A stretch of DNA of 64,000 nucleotides from Paenibacillus sp. SY21-1 (lineage in GTDB: Bacteria > Bacillota > Bacilli > Paenibacillales > Paenibacillaceae). Shown here in pieces: positions 48,114 through 58,200 of this stretch (its first letter is position 1; each line of letters begins with the position of its first letter). The position numbers were made by a program, and so were the translations under genes. The stretch is from contig NZ_STGF01000021.1 of the NCBI RefSeq assembly GCF_005222705.1, positions 59,104 to 123,103 on the forward strand, written 5' to 3'. The notes under the pieces were generated by a model. It did not search any database and was not told the DNA's origin. It worked only from the letters and a program-made list of their open reading frames with translations.

Positions 48114-50531
48114 TTACACATCCGCGACCAGAATGCGCGGCGAGGCTTTGCGCACGGCGTCGGATGAAATCCAGGACGCAAGAGCAGCGGCGGCTACGCT
48201 GGCGGAGGCAAGGAGCAAAATGCTGCTCCAATCCAGCACAAGCGGTATCCGAACAATTCCGTAACTGCCGATTATGCGTTCCAGCAGCAGCGGGAGCGAG
48301 TAGACGCCGATGAAGATCCCTAGAAGGGCGCCGAGTGCAGCTACTATTGCAATACCGAGCGTAATTGCCAATCGGATTCGCATAGATGTAAGTCCGAGCG
48401 ACTTGTAGATGCCGTAAGTCTTGCTCTCATGACGCAGATTAATACGGCATGTGCTGTAGATAATGATAAACGTAACAAGGAGGAACAACAGACCGATAAA
48501 GCTGAACGGATACACCATAATGGCTGTCGCCTGCTTGAATACGGAATCCAGCAAGCTTTGCTGGGTCATGACGCTGGCCGTTTGCTTGAACTGCTCCTGC
48601 AAGGAGGCGGCCACTTCCGCGGCTTGCGCAGCGGGAGCCTGAACATTAAGGAATGCGGAATCGTATTGCTCAAAAGCCGGGTTGATCGTATGAATGGCAT
48701 CTACGGTCAGACGCGCCGAATTGGACATATTAGCGATTGCTTGGTAGATGCCGGTAATGAGAAAAGTCTGCTTCTGGCCCTCCATATACATATCGACGGT
48801 ATCGCCAATTTGTTTGCCAAGCTCGCGGGCAAGGTTGACTCCAATGGAAATTTCGTTGCGCTCGGCGGGATCCGTACCTGACAGCGTCTCAAAGCCGAGC
48901 TCTTTATAGCTTCCATCCAGCACGCTAATATAAATACTCATCGTAGAACTGCCATTCGGGCTCCCAGCGGCAGAATCGTCTTTGTGTACGATGCCGCTAA
49001 TGTTGCCCTGCCAGCCAAAGCTTGTGATCCGCGGGTCAGAATCAAGCGCTCGTTCGAATGCGGCATGCGGGAAGGTCGCCTTGTTAACGACGATCGCTGC
49101 AATGTGGGAGTTGTCATATCCCCATTGCGGCGCCGTATGTTTAACGCCGCCGATGCTGCCAAGCATCACCGCTCCAAGAACGAGAACGGAAGCTGCCAGC
49201 GTCGTTAAAATAAAGGTCAAGATGGTGCCTTTGCGATTGCCTGTCGTGCTCCTCAGCCCGATAACGACAACAAGCGGAAGCTGTCCAAAGCCTAGTCGGT
49301 TAACGATTCTTCCGCTCATTCTGCGTGCGCGACTGCTGCTTGCCTGCTCCGACATGCCGTATCTGATCGCTTGAACGGGTTGGACGGAGCGGGCTCTGGC
49401 TGCATACAGCATGGCGAATAGTGAAACGAGCAGCCACAACGATAAGCCGACAACTATGGACAGGGTGATGCCTTGAACGGGAAGCGAGCCGCCCTCAGGC
49501 TTCAATGTCGACATGGACAATTGAATAAACCATTTGGAGACATACAAGCTGATGGCGGCCCCGGGCACGATGGACAGCAGTGATAAGCCGGCATATTGCA
49601 AGGTGTAGACGCTGACGATTGTTTTCGAGGTCATGCCTGTCGCTTTGAGAATTCCGATCGTCCGGTAGTTCGCATTAATGGCGTCTGAAATGGCGAAGCC
49701 GACAGTCAGCAACGCAATCAGCATCATAATCGAGCCGAGAAAAATGAGCATAAACCCGATAATCCGGTTAATGATCAAATAGAAGGAAGAGATTTCTGAA
49801 AACTCGGTTCGCGATTCCAGATAGGGTGTGCCCCAAGCTTGCTCGAAGCGCTCCCAGTAGCTCTGTATCTGACTATAATCGTCAAAACGAAGCCCCATTA
49901 CGTAAGCATCCTCGCCAGAAAGCGTGCTGATTTTATCTGTGTAGTCCTGCTCGTTCATCCAGATGCGCGCCGTATTGGAGAATGGCGCTCCGTATGGAAT
50001 GTCGATGACAATAGCGGCTACCCGCAGTTCTACCGCTACTGCTCCAGCCTTTACTTCCATGCTGTCTCCAACCGCAATCCCTTGCGTATAGGCGAGGGAT
50101 GTCGGTATCCACGCGGTCCCGCTGTCAGGCTCAGCCTGCTGCGTGCCTTGCGCGAATATAAGCTTGTCAACGACAAACGGGTCTTGCGTAGTCTCCATCA
50201 TCATCAGGTACTGGTTGGGAATATCCTTGCCCTCATGCGTAAGACCGGACAACGCCCGGAACCGCTCAAGCTTGGATGTCTGTACACCGCTCTGCGCCGT
50301 CCACCAAGCATGAACGTTATGAGGATCATGAATATGCTGATCAAGCGTCAATAGCTGATGAGACCCGTTAGACTGGTCATGCATCTTTTCGAAAACGCTG
50401 CCGGTGTTGGCAAGCACAACCGAAGCGGCGCCGAGCAGCAAAGCCCCAAGCAGAATGAGCAGAGCGACGAGCAGATTCTTTATTTTGTTCTGCTTAATAT
50501 GAGCGAAGCACAGCTTCCACACGACTTGCAT
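48114..50531 (-). CDS. FtsX-family ABC transporter permease (MacB/BceB-like)
   Basis: An 805-residue permease with two FtsX modules. After TM1 (about 14-40) there is an extracytoplasmic MacB-type domain to about 255, then three helices (about 262-385). A second pair of halves follows with a helix at about 436-460, an extracytoplasmic domain (about 465-690) and three C-terminal helices. It pairs with the ATPase four bases upstream and with a two-component system further up. Such mechanotransmission-type ABC proteins export or sense antimicrobial peptides, or drive envelope remodelling; the layout of two outer domains differs from BceB, which has one. Confidence 0.9.
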   Translation of the reverse strand: MQVVWKLCFAHIKQNKIKNLLVALLILLGALLLGAASVVLANTGSVFEKMHDQSNGSHQLLTLDQHIHDPHNVHAWWTAQSGVQTSKLERFRALSGLTHEGKDIPNQYLMMMETTQDPFVVDKLIFAQGTQQAEPDSGTAWIPTSLAYTQGIAVGDSMEVKAGAVAVELRVAAIVIDIPYGAPFSNTARIWMNEQDYTDKISTLSGEDAYVMGLRFDDYSQIQSYWERFEQAWGTPYLESRTEFSEISSFYLIINRIIGFMLIFLGSIMMLIALLTVGFAISDAINANYRTIGILKATGMTSKTIVSVYTLQYAGLSLLSIVPGAAISLYVSKWFIQLSMSTLKPEGGSLPVQGITLSIVVGLSLWLLVSLFAMLYAARARSVQPVQAIRYGMSEQASSSRARRMSGRIVNRLGFGQLPLVVVIGLRSTTGNRKGTILTFILTTLAASVLVLGAVMLGSIGGVKHTAPQWGYDNSHIAAIVVNKATFPHAAFERALDSDPRITSFGWQGNISGIVHKDDSAAGSPNGSSTMSIYISVLDGSYKELGFETLSGTDPAERNEISIGVNLARELGKQIGDTVDMYMEGQKQTFLITGIYQAIANMSNSARLTVDAIHTINPAFEQYDSAFLNVQAPAAQAAEVAASLQEQFKQTASVMTQQSLLDSVFKQATAIMVYPFSFIGLLFLLVTFIIIYSTCRINLRHESKTYGIYKSLGLTSMRIRLAITLGIAIVAALGALLGIFIGVYSLPLLLERIIGSYGIVRIPLVLDWSSILLLASASVAAAALASWISSDAVRKASPRILVADV

Positions 50532-50535
50532 CTGC

Positions 50536-51294
50536 TCAGCCCCTTCCCGCTACAAAAGAGAAGATGAGCGCTTCCCGTTCAGGGCTGTCCTGAGCTTCGT
50601 ATTTGCCAAACGCCAGCTCCCCGCTAACCTTGCCGTCTCGAATATAAATAAGCCGGTCAGCGCGTGCGGCTGCTTTCATATCATGCGTAACCATGACGAC
50701 GGATTGGCCTTTGCGATTCATGTCAGTAAGCAGATCCAGCACAGCTATGCCATGATCATAGTTCAGGCTGCCGGTAGGCTCGTCTGCAAATATAACGTCA
50801 GGAGCATTAATCATGGCTCTGGCAATAGCCGCCCGCTGCTGCTGTCCTCCGGAAATTTGAGCGGGCAGTCGTAGTGCCAGGCTATCGATTCCCATGGCTT
50901 GCATCAGCGATGCGGCTTTTTCCTTCACCTTGTTTGCATGGCTTCCGGCAATGTAGCCGGGCAATGCAATATTGTCAACGATTGAGAGGTCGGGGACAAG
51001 GTTTATGCTCTGATAAATATAGCCGATGTTCCGGGTGCGAAAGTCGGCAAGCTCGCGCTCTTTGAACCGGTCGATTCGCTGCTCGCGGAAGTATACCTCT
51101 CCTGAGGATGCTTGATCCAGTCCGCTTAGCAAGTAGAGCAAGGTCGACTTGCCTGACCCTGAATTGCCCATGATAACCGTGAATTCTCCCTCGAAAATGG
51201 ACAAATCCACGTTGCGGATAGCATGGTAGTGCTCCTTGCCGCTGTTATACGACTTGCAAAGATGGCTGGCTCGAATAATAGCTGGTGCTGCCAC
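50536..51294 (-). CDS. ABC transporter ATP-binding protein (LolD/MacB-like)
   Basis: A 252-residue ATPase of the MacB/LolD/BceA group. Walker A GNSGSGKST is at 43-51, the Q-loop GYIYQS near 91, signature ISGGQQQR at 147-154 (Ile instead of the usual Leu), Walker B VIFADEPTGSLN at 167-178 and H-loop VTHD. The start is GTG 51294 behind GGAGTG. It lies 95 bases downstream of the histidine kinase and four bases before the FtsX permease, so all four genes likely form one operon. Confidence 0.94.
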   Translation of the reverse strand: MAAPAIIRASHLCKSYNSGKEHYHAIRNVDLSIFEGEFTVIMGNSGSGKSTLLYLLSGLDQASSGEVYFREQRIDRFKERELADFRTRNIGYIYQSINLVPDLSIVDNIALPGYIAGSHANKVKEKAASLMQAMGIDSLALRLPAQISGGQQQRAAIARAMINAPDVIFADEPTGSLNYDHGIAVLDLLTDMNRKGQSVVMVTHDMKAAARADRLIYIRDGKVSGELAFGKYEAQDSPEREALIFSFVAGRG

Positions 51295-51389
51295 TGTTCA
51301 TCACTCCTGCATGTTGTAGTAGCAACAGTATAGGGGGCTGATCCTGATAAATGATTATTAAATTATGAATAAAGTATTACAGCCGCCTA

Positions 51390-52832
51390 TCAGCATAAAG
51401 GGAGGTACAGGTGAAAAGCAGTGCCGGAGCCGGCCTTGCTGTTGAAAGCGATGGAGCCGTTATGCGCTTCCATGATGGTTTTGCAAATGGATAAGCCAAG
51501 TCCGGTGCCGGATGTTTGGATAAATTCATTGGGCATTTGAGCCGCGCCCCGAAACGAGCGTTCAAAAATAAAAGGCATATCCTGAGGACGAATCCCGGCT
51601 CCATTATCGGCTATCTCCAAATGCAATTGTCCGTCTGCGAGCCTGGCATCCATTCGAATGACGTCTCCGTGCTTCGTATGCTTGATTGCATTAGAGACGA
51701 GATTGGCGATAACCTGCTCCAGCCTGACGGCATCTACCCGGATGAGTACGTTCGGCAGTGCGGCAGGCGCTTCGAACAGCACGCCGTTTGTACGGACATC
51801 ATGCTCAAGCGGCCGTATAATCGCTTCAAGCAGAGGCTTGCTGTATTGCTCGCGGGGCTGAAACGAGATTTCACCTAAATCCTGCAGGGCGTGCAGGAGC
51901 AGATCGTCAATGAGCCGCGCTATTCTGTTCGTATGAGTCTGCATGATGGAAATATATTCGAGCAAAGTTGCCTCATCGGGACATACGCCTTCTTGTATGG
52001 CTTCCAAGTAGGCATTGACTGTAGCAAGCGGCGTTTTGATGTCGTGCGAAAGATTGGAAATGAGCTCTTTTTGCGTTTTGTCCCGAGAATGCCTGGTGCT
52101 GTCTAAATGCTGAATCTCTGCGCGCATTTGATCAAACTTTGCGCAAAGCTCTCCTAGCTCATCCATGCGACTGTACGAGCACTGCACATCGTAGCGCCCT
52201 TCAAGAATCGCTTCCGCCTGATGTCCGAGCAGACTTACGGGGGAGATCACATGGCGGGCCAGCTTAAAGCGCATGCCAACAAGCAAGGCAAGCAGGACGA
52301 GCATAGCCGCAGTCATAGCCGCGAAGCAATAGCTAGGGATGCGGGAGGGGGCTTCTGTGAATAGCTGGTGTTCGGACAAGGTGAAGCTCGCATTGCCAAT
52401 TTGGGATCGACTGGATTGGCTGATGACTGGGAATGCAATGGTGTAGGAGCGATTGTCTTGTCCGGCAGGGTACAAGCCATAGCTCATATCGTAAGTCGTT
52501 CGAGCGGAAAGCTGCTTCGCTGGAGAATCTGTGCTGAATATGACCGTCCCATCCAGCGCGGTATAGGTCATCGTGATTTGACGTTCCCGGCTTAGCTGTG
52601 CAAGCTCTTCCCGAATGCTTTCGTCATCCGTGAGCCGCTCGCTGTTCTGCTCCAGGTACAGCATGAGGCCATTGATCTGGAGCCGCGCATGATGGACGAC
52701 GCGATCACGATCAGCGCTGCGGGTGTCGCTATGCGTGCTGTGCTGCAGCCAAATCCATCCGCTACCCAGTATGAGGAGCACACAGGCGATAGCCGCAGTT
52801 AGCCATTTCATAGTCCAGTTGCGTAACGACAT
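51390..52832 (-). CDS. Sensor histidine kinase
   Basis: A 480-residue membrane kinase: TM1 at about 9-29, an extracytoplasmic sensor of about 135 residues, TM2 at about 168-187, HAMP at about 190-245, HisKA with His263 in NLSHDIKTPLA, and HATPase with N-box VSNAIKHTK, G1 DNGAGI and G2 GTGLGLSI. The sizeable outer loop distinguishes it from BceS-type intramembrane kinases, so it may bind its signal directly. It starts 21 bases after the response regulator gene. Confidence 0.95.
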   Translation of the reverse strand: MSLRNWTMKWLTAAIACVLLILGSGWIWLQHSTHSDTRSADRDRVVHHARLQINGLMLYLEQNSERLTDDESIREELAQLSRERQITMTYTALDGTVIFSTDSPAKQLSARTTYDMSYGLYPAGQDNRSYTIAFPVISQSSRSQIGNASFTLSEHQLFTEAPSRIPSYCFAAMTAAMLVLLALLVGMRFKLARHVISPVSLLGHQAEAILEGRYDVQCSYSRMDELGELCAKFDQMRAEIQHLDSTRHSRDKTQKELISNLSHDIKTPLATVNAYLEAIQEGVCPDEATLLEYISIMQTHTNRIARLIDDLLLHALQDLGEISFQPREQYSKPLLEAIIRPLEHDVRTNGVLFEAPAALPNVLIRVDAVRLEQVIANLVSNAIKHTKHGDVIRMDARLADGQLHLEIADNGAGIRPQDMPFIFERSFRGAAQMPNEFIQTSGTGLGLSICKTIMEAHNGSIAFNSKAGSGTAFHLYLPLC

Positions 52833-52853
52833 GCTGCACCCCTCGCTGTTTTG

Positions 52854-53558
52854 TTAATCCATGCTGAATTTGTAGCCGACGCCCCATACGGTTCGGATAT
52901 AGGACGGGTTTGCGGGATCGGCTTCGATTTTCTCGCGTATGCGGCGAATATAGACGGTAATCGTGTTCTCATCTCCATAGGAGGAGTAGCCCCAGATCGC
53001 GTCGAGCAATTGGGTTTTGGAAAACACTTGATTGCTATGGCTGGCAAGGTGATACAGCAGCTCAAACTCCTTGGCGGACATAGCGACCTTTTTGCCGCTG
53101 ACAGTTGCCTGAAAGGCTTTGCGATCAATGGTCAGCGCGCCGAATCTCAATACATGATCCGCAGGCTGCGGGGTTGCGGTCATAAGCTCGTAGCGGCGGA
53201 AATAGGCGTTGATACGTGCAAGCAGCTCGCTCAGCGAAAAAGGCTTCGTCATATAGTCGTCAGCGCCGAAGCCTAGCCCAAGTACTTTGTCCGTATCGCT
53301 TGATCTGGCGCTCAGAATAAGAATCGGCACACTGCTGTGCTCCCGGATCTGTCGACATAAGTCGATGCCATCCATGTCGGGCAAGGTTAAATCGAGAATA
53401 ATAAAATCCGGCTGCAGCATTTCGAGCATGCTCAGGCCGTCTCTGCCGTTACGGGCAATGGCGGCTTCCAAGCCGTGCTTGAGCAGATAATCTTTAATAA
53501 TGCGAGAGATATCCTGTTCATCCTCGATGATAAGCATTTTCCTGGTCGTCTTCATCAT
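52854..53558 (-). CDS. OmpR-family response regulator
   Basis: A 234-residue DNA-binding response regulator. The receiver has the acidic pair in IIEDEQD, phospho-acceptor Asp56 in LDLTLPDMDG and the conserved Lys105 in MTKPFS. The C-terminal winged helix (about 135-232) contains ELLYHLASHSNQVFSKTQLL and a TVYIRRIREKIE recognition helix. It is the first gene of a putative operon with the kinase and an ABC transporter, which it presumably controls. The 117 bases before it contain the presumed promoter; no clear repeat was found. Confidence 0.95.
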   Translation of the reverse strand: MMKTTRKMLIIEDEQDISRIIKDYLLKHGLEAAIARNGRDGLSMLEMLQPDFIILDLTLPDMDGIDLCRQIREHSSVPILILSARSSDTDKVLGLGFGADDYMTKPFSLSELLARINAYFRRYELMTATPQPADHVLRFGALTIDRKAFQATVSGKKVAMSAKEFELLYHLASHSNQVFSKTQLLDAIWGYSSYGDENTITVYIRRIREKIEADPANPSYIRTVWGVGYKFSMD

Positions 53559-53675
53559 TGGCGCTCCATTATCTTCTTGCTAGTATTAGCCATAGGTAGA
53601 CTATACCAAATAACAAGGAGCGTGTTAACTGACAGCTGTATGGTGTACGGCTATCCGTTGGCACGCTCCGTTCGT

Positions 53676-54731
53676 CTACGCTTGGCGGGTATGCTGCTCT
53701 ATATCGGTAAGCGGTTGGATGAGCGGCGGCGGGGAAAGCTGTATTTTGCGAATCAGTAGGGAAGATAGTTTGAATTTAACAGCTAGAAAATAAAGATACT
53801 CCTTCAGGCTGCGGCAGCCATAGAAGAAGCCGAGTTCACGCGCGCTCGTTGCTATAAGCTCGGTATGAAGCAGGTCAGATAATGCGGATTTTGTTATGCC
53901 GCCTGGGGAACCTTGCATATTGCGGATCAGCATGGCCAGAATAGCTTTCAGGCAATAGTCGGCGAGGTCGCGGCGGTAGTGCCTGGACGAGAGCAGGTCG
54001 TTTGCGGCGGATATCGAACGTCTTCTTTTATATTGGAGGTCCAGCGTGAAGCCGAGCTGCGGCATATAGGCCGTGTTCATAAGGCTTCCTGCATAGCCGA
54101 CCGAGTAGTTATACAAAGTGTCGGCTATCGCGCAAATTCGCCGGCAGCTTGTATAGGTTTGCAAATTGAATATCGTATCTTCCCCGATAGAGAGCGTTTC
54201 ATCAAAGCGGATGTCGTGTCTTTGAATCACATCTGTACTATACAAGCTTCTCCATACGAAGCACAGATCGTTGCTTGAATGAACGGTGGCGGAGCTTAGC
54301 ACGAATGCTCTGCCGTCCATTGGCGTGTTCAGACGAAAGCCGGGAGCAAGCGTCTTATTGTCCGGCTTTGTACGAAAGCCGCTTACGACTACCTCGCACC
54401 GGTAATACAGCATAGAGCTATAGAGTTTATGCAGAAAGCCGGGCTCGATACTGTCATCCGCATCTACGAAAGCGATGTATGGGCCAGTTGCGGCCAGCAG
54501 TCCGCTATTACGGGCTTTGCCCGCTCCGCCGCGCGGCTGGTGGTACACCTTCACTCGCGAATCCAGCATGGCGAATTGTTCGCACAGCTGACCGCTGCCG
54601 TCGGTCGAGCCGTCATTGATGAGCAGCAGCTCCAACTGGGCGTAGGATTGGTTCAGTATGCTGGCGATGCATGTTCGCAGTCTTTCGCCTGCATTATAGA
54701 CTGGCACGATAACGCTTATGTACTCGTTCAA
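53676..54731 (-). CDS. Family 2 glycosyltransferase
   Basis: A 351-residue GT-A fold transferase (CAZy GT2). It shows nucleotide-binding ISVIVPVYNAGERLRTC, LLLINDGSTDGS, the metal-binding DXD in FVDADDS near residue 90, and a later acidic base in GEDTIFN. There is no membrane segment. It probably adds a sugar to a cell-surface polysaccharide or teichoic acid. GAGGTGA fits TTG 54731, which gives the family's normal N-terminus; the open frame to 54797 adds residues of no similarity. It stands alone, divergent from the giant nuclease gene. Confidence 0.88.
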   Translation of the reverse strand: MNEYISVIVPVYNAGERLRTCIASILNQSYAQLELLLINDGSTDGSGQLCEQFAMLDSRVKVYHQPRGGAGKARNSGLLAATGPYIAFVDADDSIEPGFLHKLYSSMLYYRCEVVVSGFRTKPDNKTLAPGFRLNTPMDGRAFVLSSATVHSSNDLCFVWRSLYSTDVIQRHDIRFDETLSIGEDTIFNLQTYTSCRRICAIADTLYNYSVGYAGSLMNTAYMPQLGFTLDLQYKRRRSISAANDLLSSRHYRRDLADYCLKAILAMLIRNMQGSPGGITKSALSDLLHTELIATSARELGFFYGCRSLKEYLYFLAVKFKLSSLLIRKIQLSPPPLIQPLTDIEQHTRQA

Positions 54732-54912
54732 ATGGCTCACCTCGGGGCTGGGAATTGGGTAGGTGAAAGTAATGCTGTTCTTTATATCATACCACATCCG
54801 TTATTAAGAACAACCGTGATTTTATATAAGGTAGGGCTCCTGGTTAAATTGCGAAAGCTAATTCGTTGAACACCCCGTTTTTTGATGTCAGTTTTTATGG
54901 GGAATCTACTAA

Positions 54913-54941
54913 TTGACAGATAATAGACACAAATGTATACT
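54913..54941 (+). promoter_or_regulatory. Strong sigma-A promoter for the nuclease/nucleotidase gene
   Basis: TTGACA (54913-54918), exactly 17 bases, TATACT (54936-54941). It implies a leader of about 275 bases before ATG 55224. Confidence 0.8.
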
Positions 54942-54988
54942 CATTTATATATTTTGTGTTAGTTTATATAACGTTATTGTTACGTAGG

Positions 54989-55082
54989 AACTTCGGGCCC
55001 GAGGTTTCAATGCCTTATTTCGAGATGATGCCAATAATCTGCTTACCGGATGTCGTGCATATTTTAGGAATAAGGTTTTTTT
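54989..55082 (+). promoter_or_regulatory. Structured, attenuator-like leader of the nuclease/nucleotidase gene
   Basis: Inside the long leader there is a near-perfect palindrome (54989-55006, around GGGCCC). It is followed by CCTTATT (55013-55019) pairing with AATAAGG (55069-55075), directly followed by seven T. A terminator-shaped element between promoter and gene suggests attenuation. I could not match it to any riboswitch class. The remaining leader (55083-55210) is AT-rich with no clear feature. Confidence 0.45.
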
Positions 55083-55223
55083 ACGGCTTCAAATGAACAA
55101 AATTTCAAATTTACTAGAACTTAATTTCAGATTGATCGTACGTTTACATTTTATCGCTACTCTATTAAGAGATATGCTGCACCATTTGATAAGCGGTTGC
55201 AGACTGAGAGGAGAGAAGCTTGA

Positions 55224-58200
55224 ATGCAGAACAGATTAAAGGCGTATAAGAAGAGGACGAGCATGCTGCTTGCGTCGGTAATGGTGGTCGGAGGCTCTTT
55301 GTCAGGGCTGGGCCTGCCCCAAACGGCGAGCGCGAAGCCGGACAACAGTCAGGTTGTCATTTCTCAAGTGTATGGGGGCGGAGGAAATAGCGGTGCTCCA
55401 TATAAAAGCGACTTTATTGAGCTGTATAACCCTACGAATGAACCGATCTCGCTTGATGGGATGAAGCTTTATTATGCGTCGGCGTCAGGAGCTTGGCCTT
55501 CAAACGGCGATAATATTATGACCTTGCAAGGTACGATTGGAGCAGGACAATACTATCTGACGAAGCAAGCGGATGGAAGTAATGCGGCACCGGATTTGCC
55601 AACTCCCGATGCAACGGGTAAATTGGCTCTATCCGGCACTAGCGGCAAAGTAAAGCTCACGGATAGCGGCAATAATACTCTTGATCTTGTCGGCTATGGT
55701 AGTCCAAATGAACAAGAAGGCGCTGCACCAGTTGCTGTTCTGAGCAACACGACAGCAGCTATCCGCCTGGAGTTGAGTGGCGGCGGGCGCGGTCTGGATA
55801 CGGATGTAAATGGTACGGATTTCAGGGTAGCAGCCCCGGATCCGCGTAATTCGGCTTACGGGAATACGATTCAGAGCGTAACGGCGCAACCAGGCGCCGG
55901 CAAAGTGGCCGCAGGCTCGACGGTTACGCTTGGAACCGCTACAGATGGAGCGACTATTCATTATCGGATAAATGCGGCTAGCGATGCCGATCCGTATCTG
56001 ACTTATTCAGGCCCGATTACGATAAATTCAGCTTCCCAAATTCAAGCGTACGCTTCGAAAGCTGGGTTGCCGGACAGTGCGGTTTCAACTTTTAACTACA
56101 CGATTAGCAGCCTTTCTACCATTGCGGAAGTTAGAGCGATGAACGTGGACGAAGGCGCTTTGCTGGAAGGCGTCGTTACTTACAAAGAGGTTGCAGGCGG
56201 TCTGGTGAATTTGTATATTCAGGATAATACCGCGGGCATCGTGGTAAGAGGACCCGAGCATGGTGCTGTGATAGGAGATCGTATCCAGGCTACAGGAACT
56301 TATAAGCCTTATAATGATTTGGCACAGCTGATCGTTACCGCAGGCGGAGTAACGATTACGGAGCCGGGAGCTGGCGTGCCGCTGCCGCAGGTCGTACAAG
56401 CGTCACAGGTAAATGAAGCGGTAGAGGCTAAGCTTGTAACGATTCAAGATGTTACAATCGGAGCGGGTAATCAGTATAACGAATATAGTGCAGTCGACGG
56501 TTCGGGATCGACATTGATTAAATCGGCGCTACTGCAGTCTGGCGTTAAATATGAGCGGATTACAGGTGTTGTGACGTACGCCTTCGGCAATTATATGATT
56601 GTGCCGCGGACAGCCAACGATATCGCCGAAAAAGCGTTGTCGGTGAAGGCAAGCCCTTCGGCTGCCGAACTGATTCAGCCGAACACTTCGGTTGTTCTGA
56701 GCACTCCGGCGACAGGCGGAGAAATTTACTATACGCTTGATGGCGGCGTGCCAACAGCGCAATCGACCAAATACACGGCACCGATTGTCATTACGGCCGA
56801 TACGGTCGTGAAAGCCGTCGTTGTGGCGGGCGGAGAGACAAGTGAAATAGCGACATTCTCCTACAAGCTTCAAAAAACGATTGATGGTGCCAAAATTCAC
56901 GAAATTCAAGGTGCGAGCCATACTTCTCCATATGCCGGGCAGTCTGTCACGAATGTTAAGGGCATTCTGACGATGAAGCGCGCAGATGGCAAATGGTACA
57001 TGCAGGCGGCGAAGTCCGATTGGGATAATAACGATGCGACATCCGAGGCCATTCTGGTTGAGCCAAAATCGGGCCCGACACTTGCTGTAGGCAATGCTGT
57101 AGTGGTATCGGGCGTCGTGAAGGAACTTAAGGAAACAGGCTATGCCGATGCCAAGGATTTAACGACGACGGCGATTACGGAAGCGACCGTCTCCATTGAA
57201 GCATCAGTAGCTGAACTGCCTGCGCCGGTTGTAATCGGCAAGGACCGCAAGCAGCCGACAGCGGCGATTTCCAGCGCCAAAGGGTTTGAGGAGTTCGATC
57301 CTACAAAATACGCGATGGATTTCTTCGAGAGCCTTGAAGGAATGAGAGTCACGCTTGAGGACGCTCGTATTGTTGGACCGTTCAGCTACGAAACGCCGGT
57401 TGTGCTGGGAGAGCAGGCAGCTCCGACGGTAACGACTCAAGCAGGCGGTGTCATTCTGACGGGAGACGGTCTGAACCTCCAGCGTATTTTGGTTGCTGGC
57501 CAGCCAGCGGCCAAAGTGAAAACAGGCGATAAATTCAACGCTCCAATCATCGGAGTGATGGGCTACGATTACAGCAATTATAAAGTGCTTCCTGAGTCCG
57601 CATTGCCGGCTGTTACAGCAAGCGTCAACGAAAGAGAGAAGACTACGATTAAGCAAGCTGACAACAAGCTTACGATCGCTTCCTTCAACATCGAAAATTT
57701 CTGGAACAATCCAAGCTCTGCGGAAACGACCCGTAAAAACAACATTGCCAAAGCGATCGTCGACAATCTCGGCAGCCCGGATATCGTGGCTTTGATCGAG
57801 GTTCAGGATGATAACGGCACAACAGACAACGGTGTGACTGCAGCTGACCAGAACTATCAGGCATTAATTGCCGCGATTACTGCAGCGGGCGGTCCTGCTT
57901 ACAGCTTCACGGACATCGCTCCTGAGAACAATCAGGATGGCGGAGCGCCAGGCGGCAATATTCGTGTAGGCTACCTGTACAACAAAGCTCGCGGTGTCGA
58001 TTTGACAGCCGGCAAAACAAAGGGCGGCGCCACACAGGCCGTTGCTTATGACGCAGCTACAGGCTTAACGTTGAACCCGGGCAGAATTGATCCTACGAAC
58101 GCGGCGTTTAACGCATCGCGTAAACCGCTTGCGGCGGAGTTTGAATTCCAGGGCGAGAAGGTCATCGTCATTGCCAGCCATTTCAATTCCAAGGGCGGCG

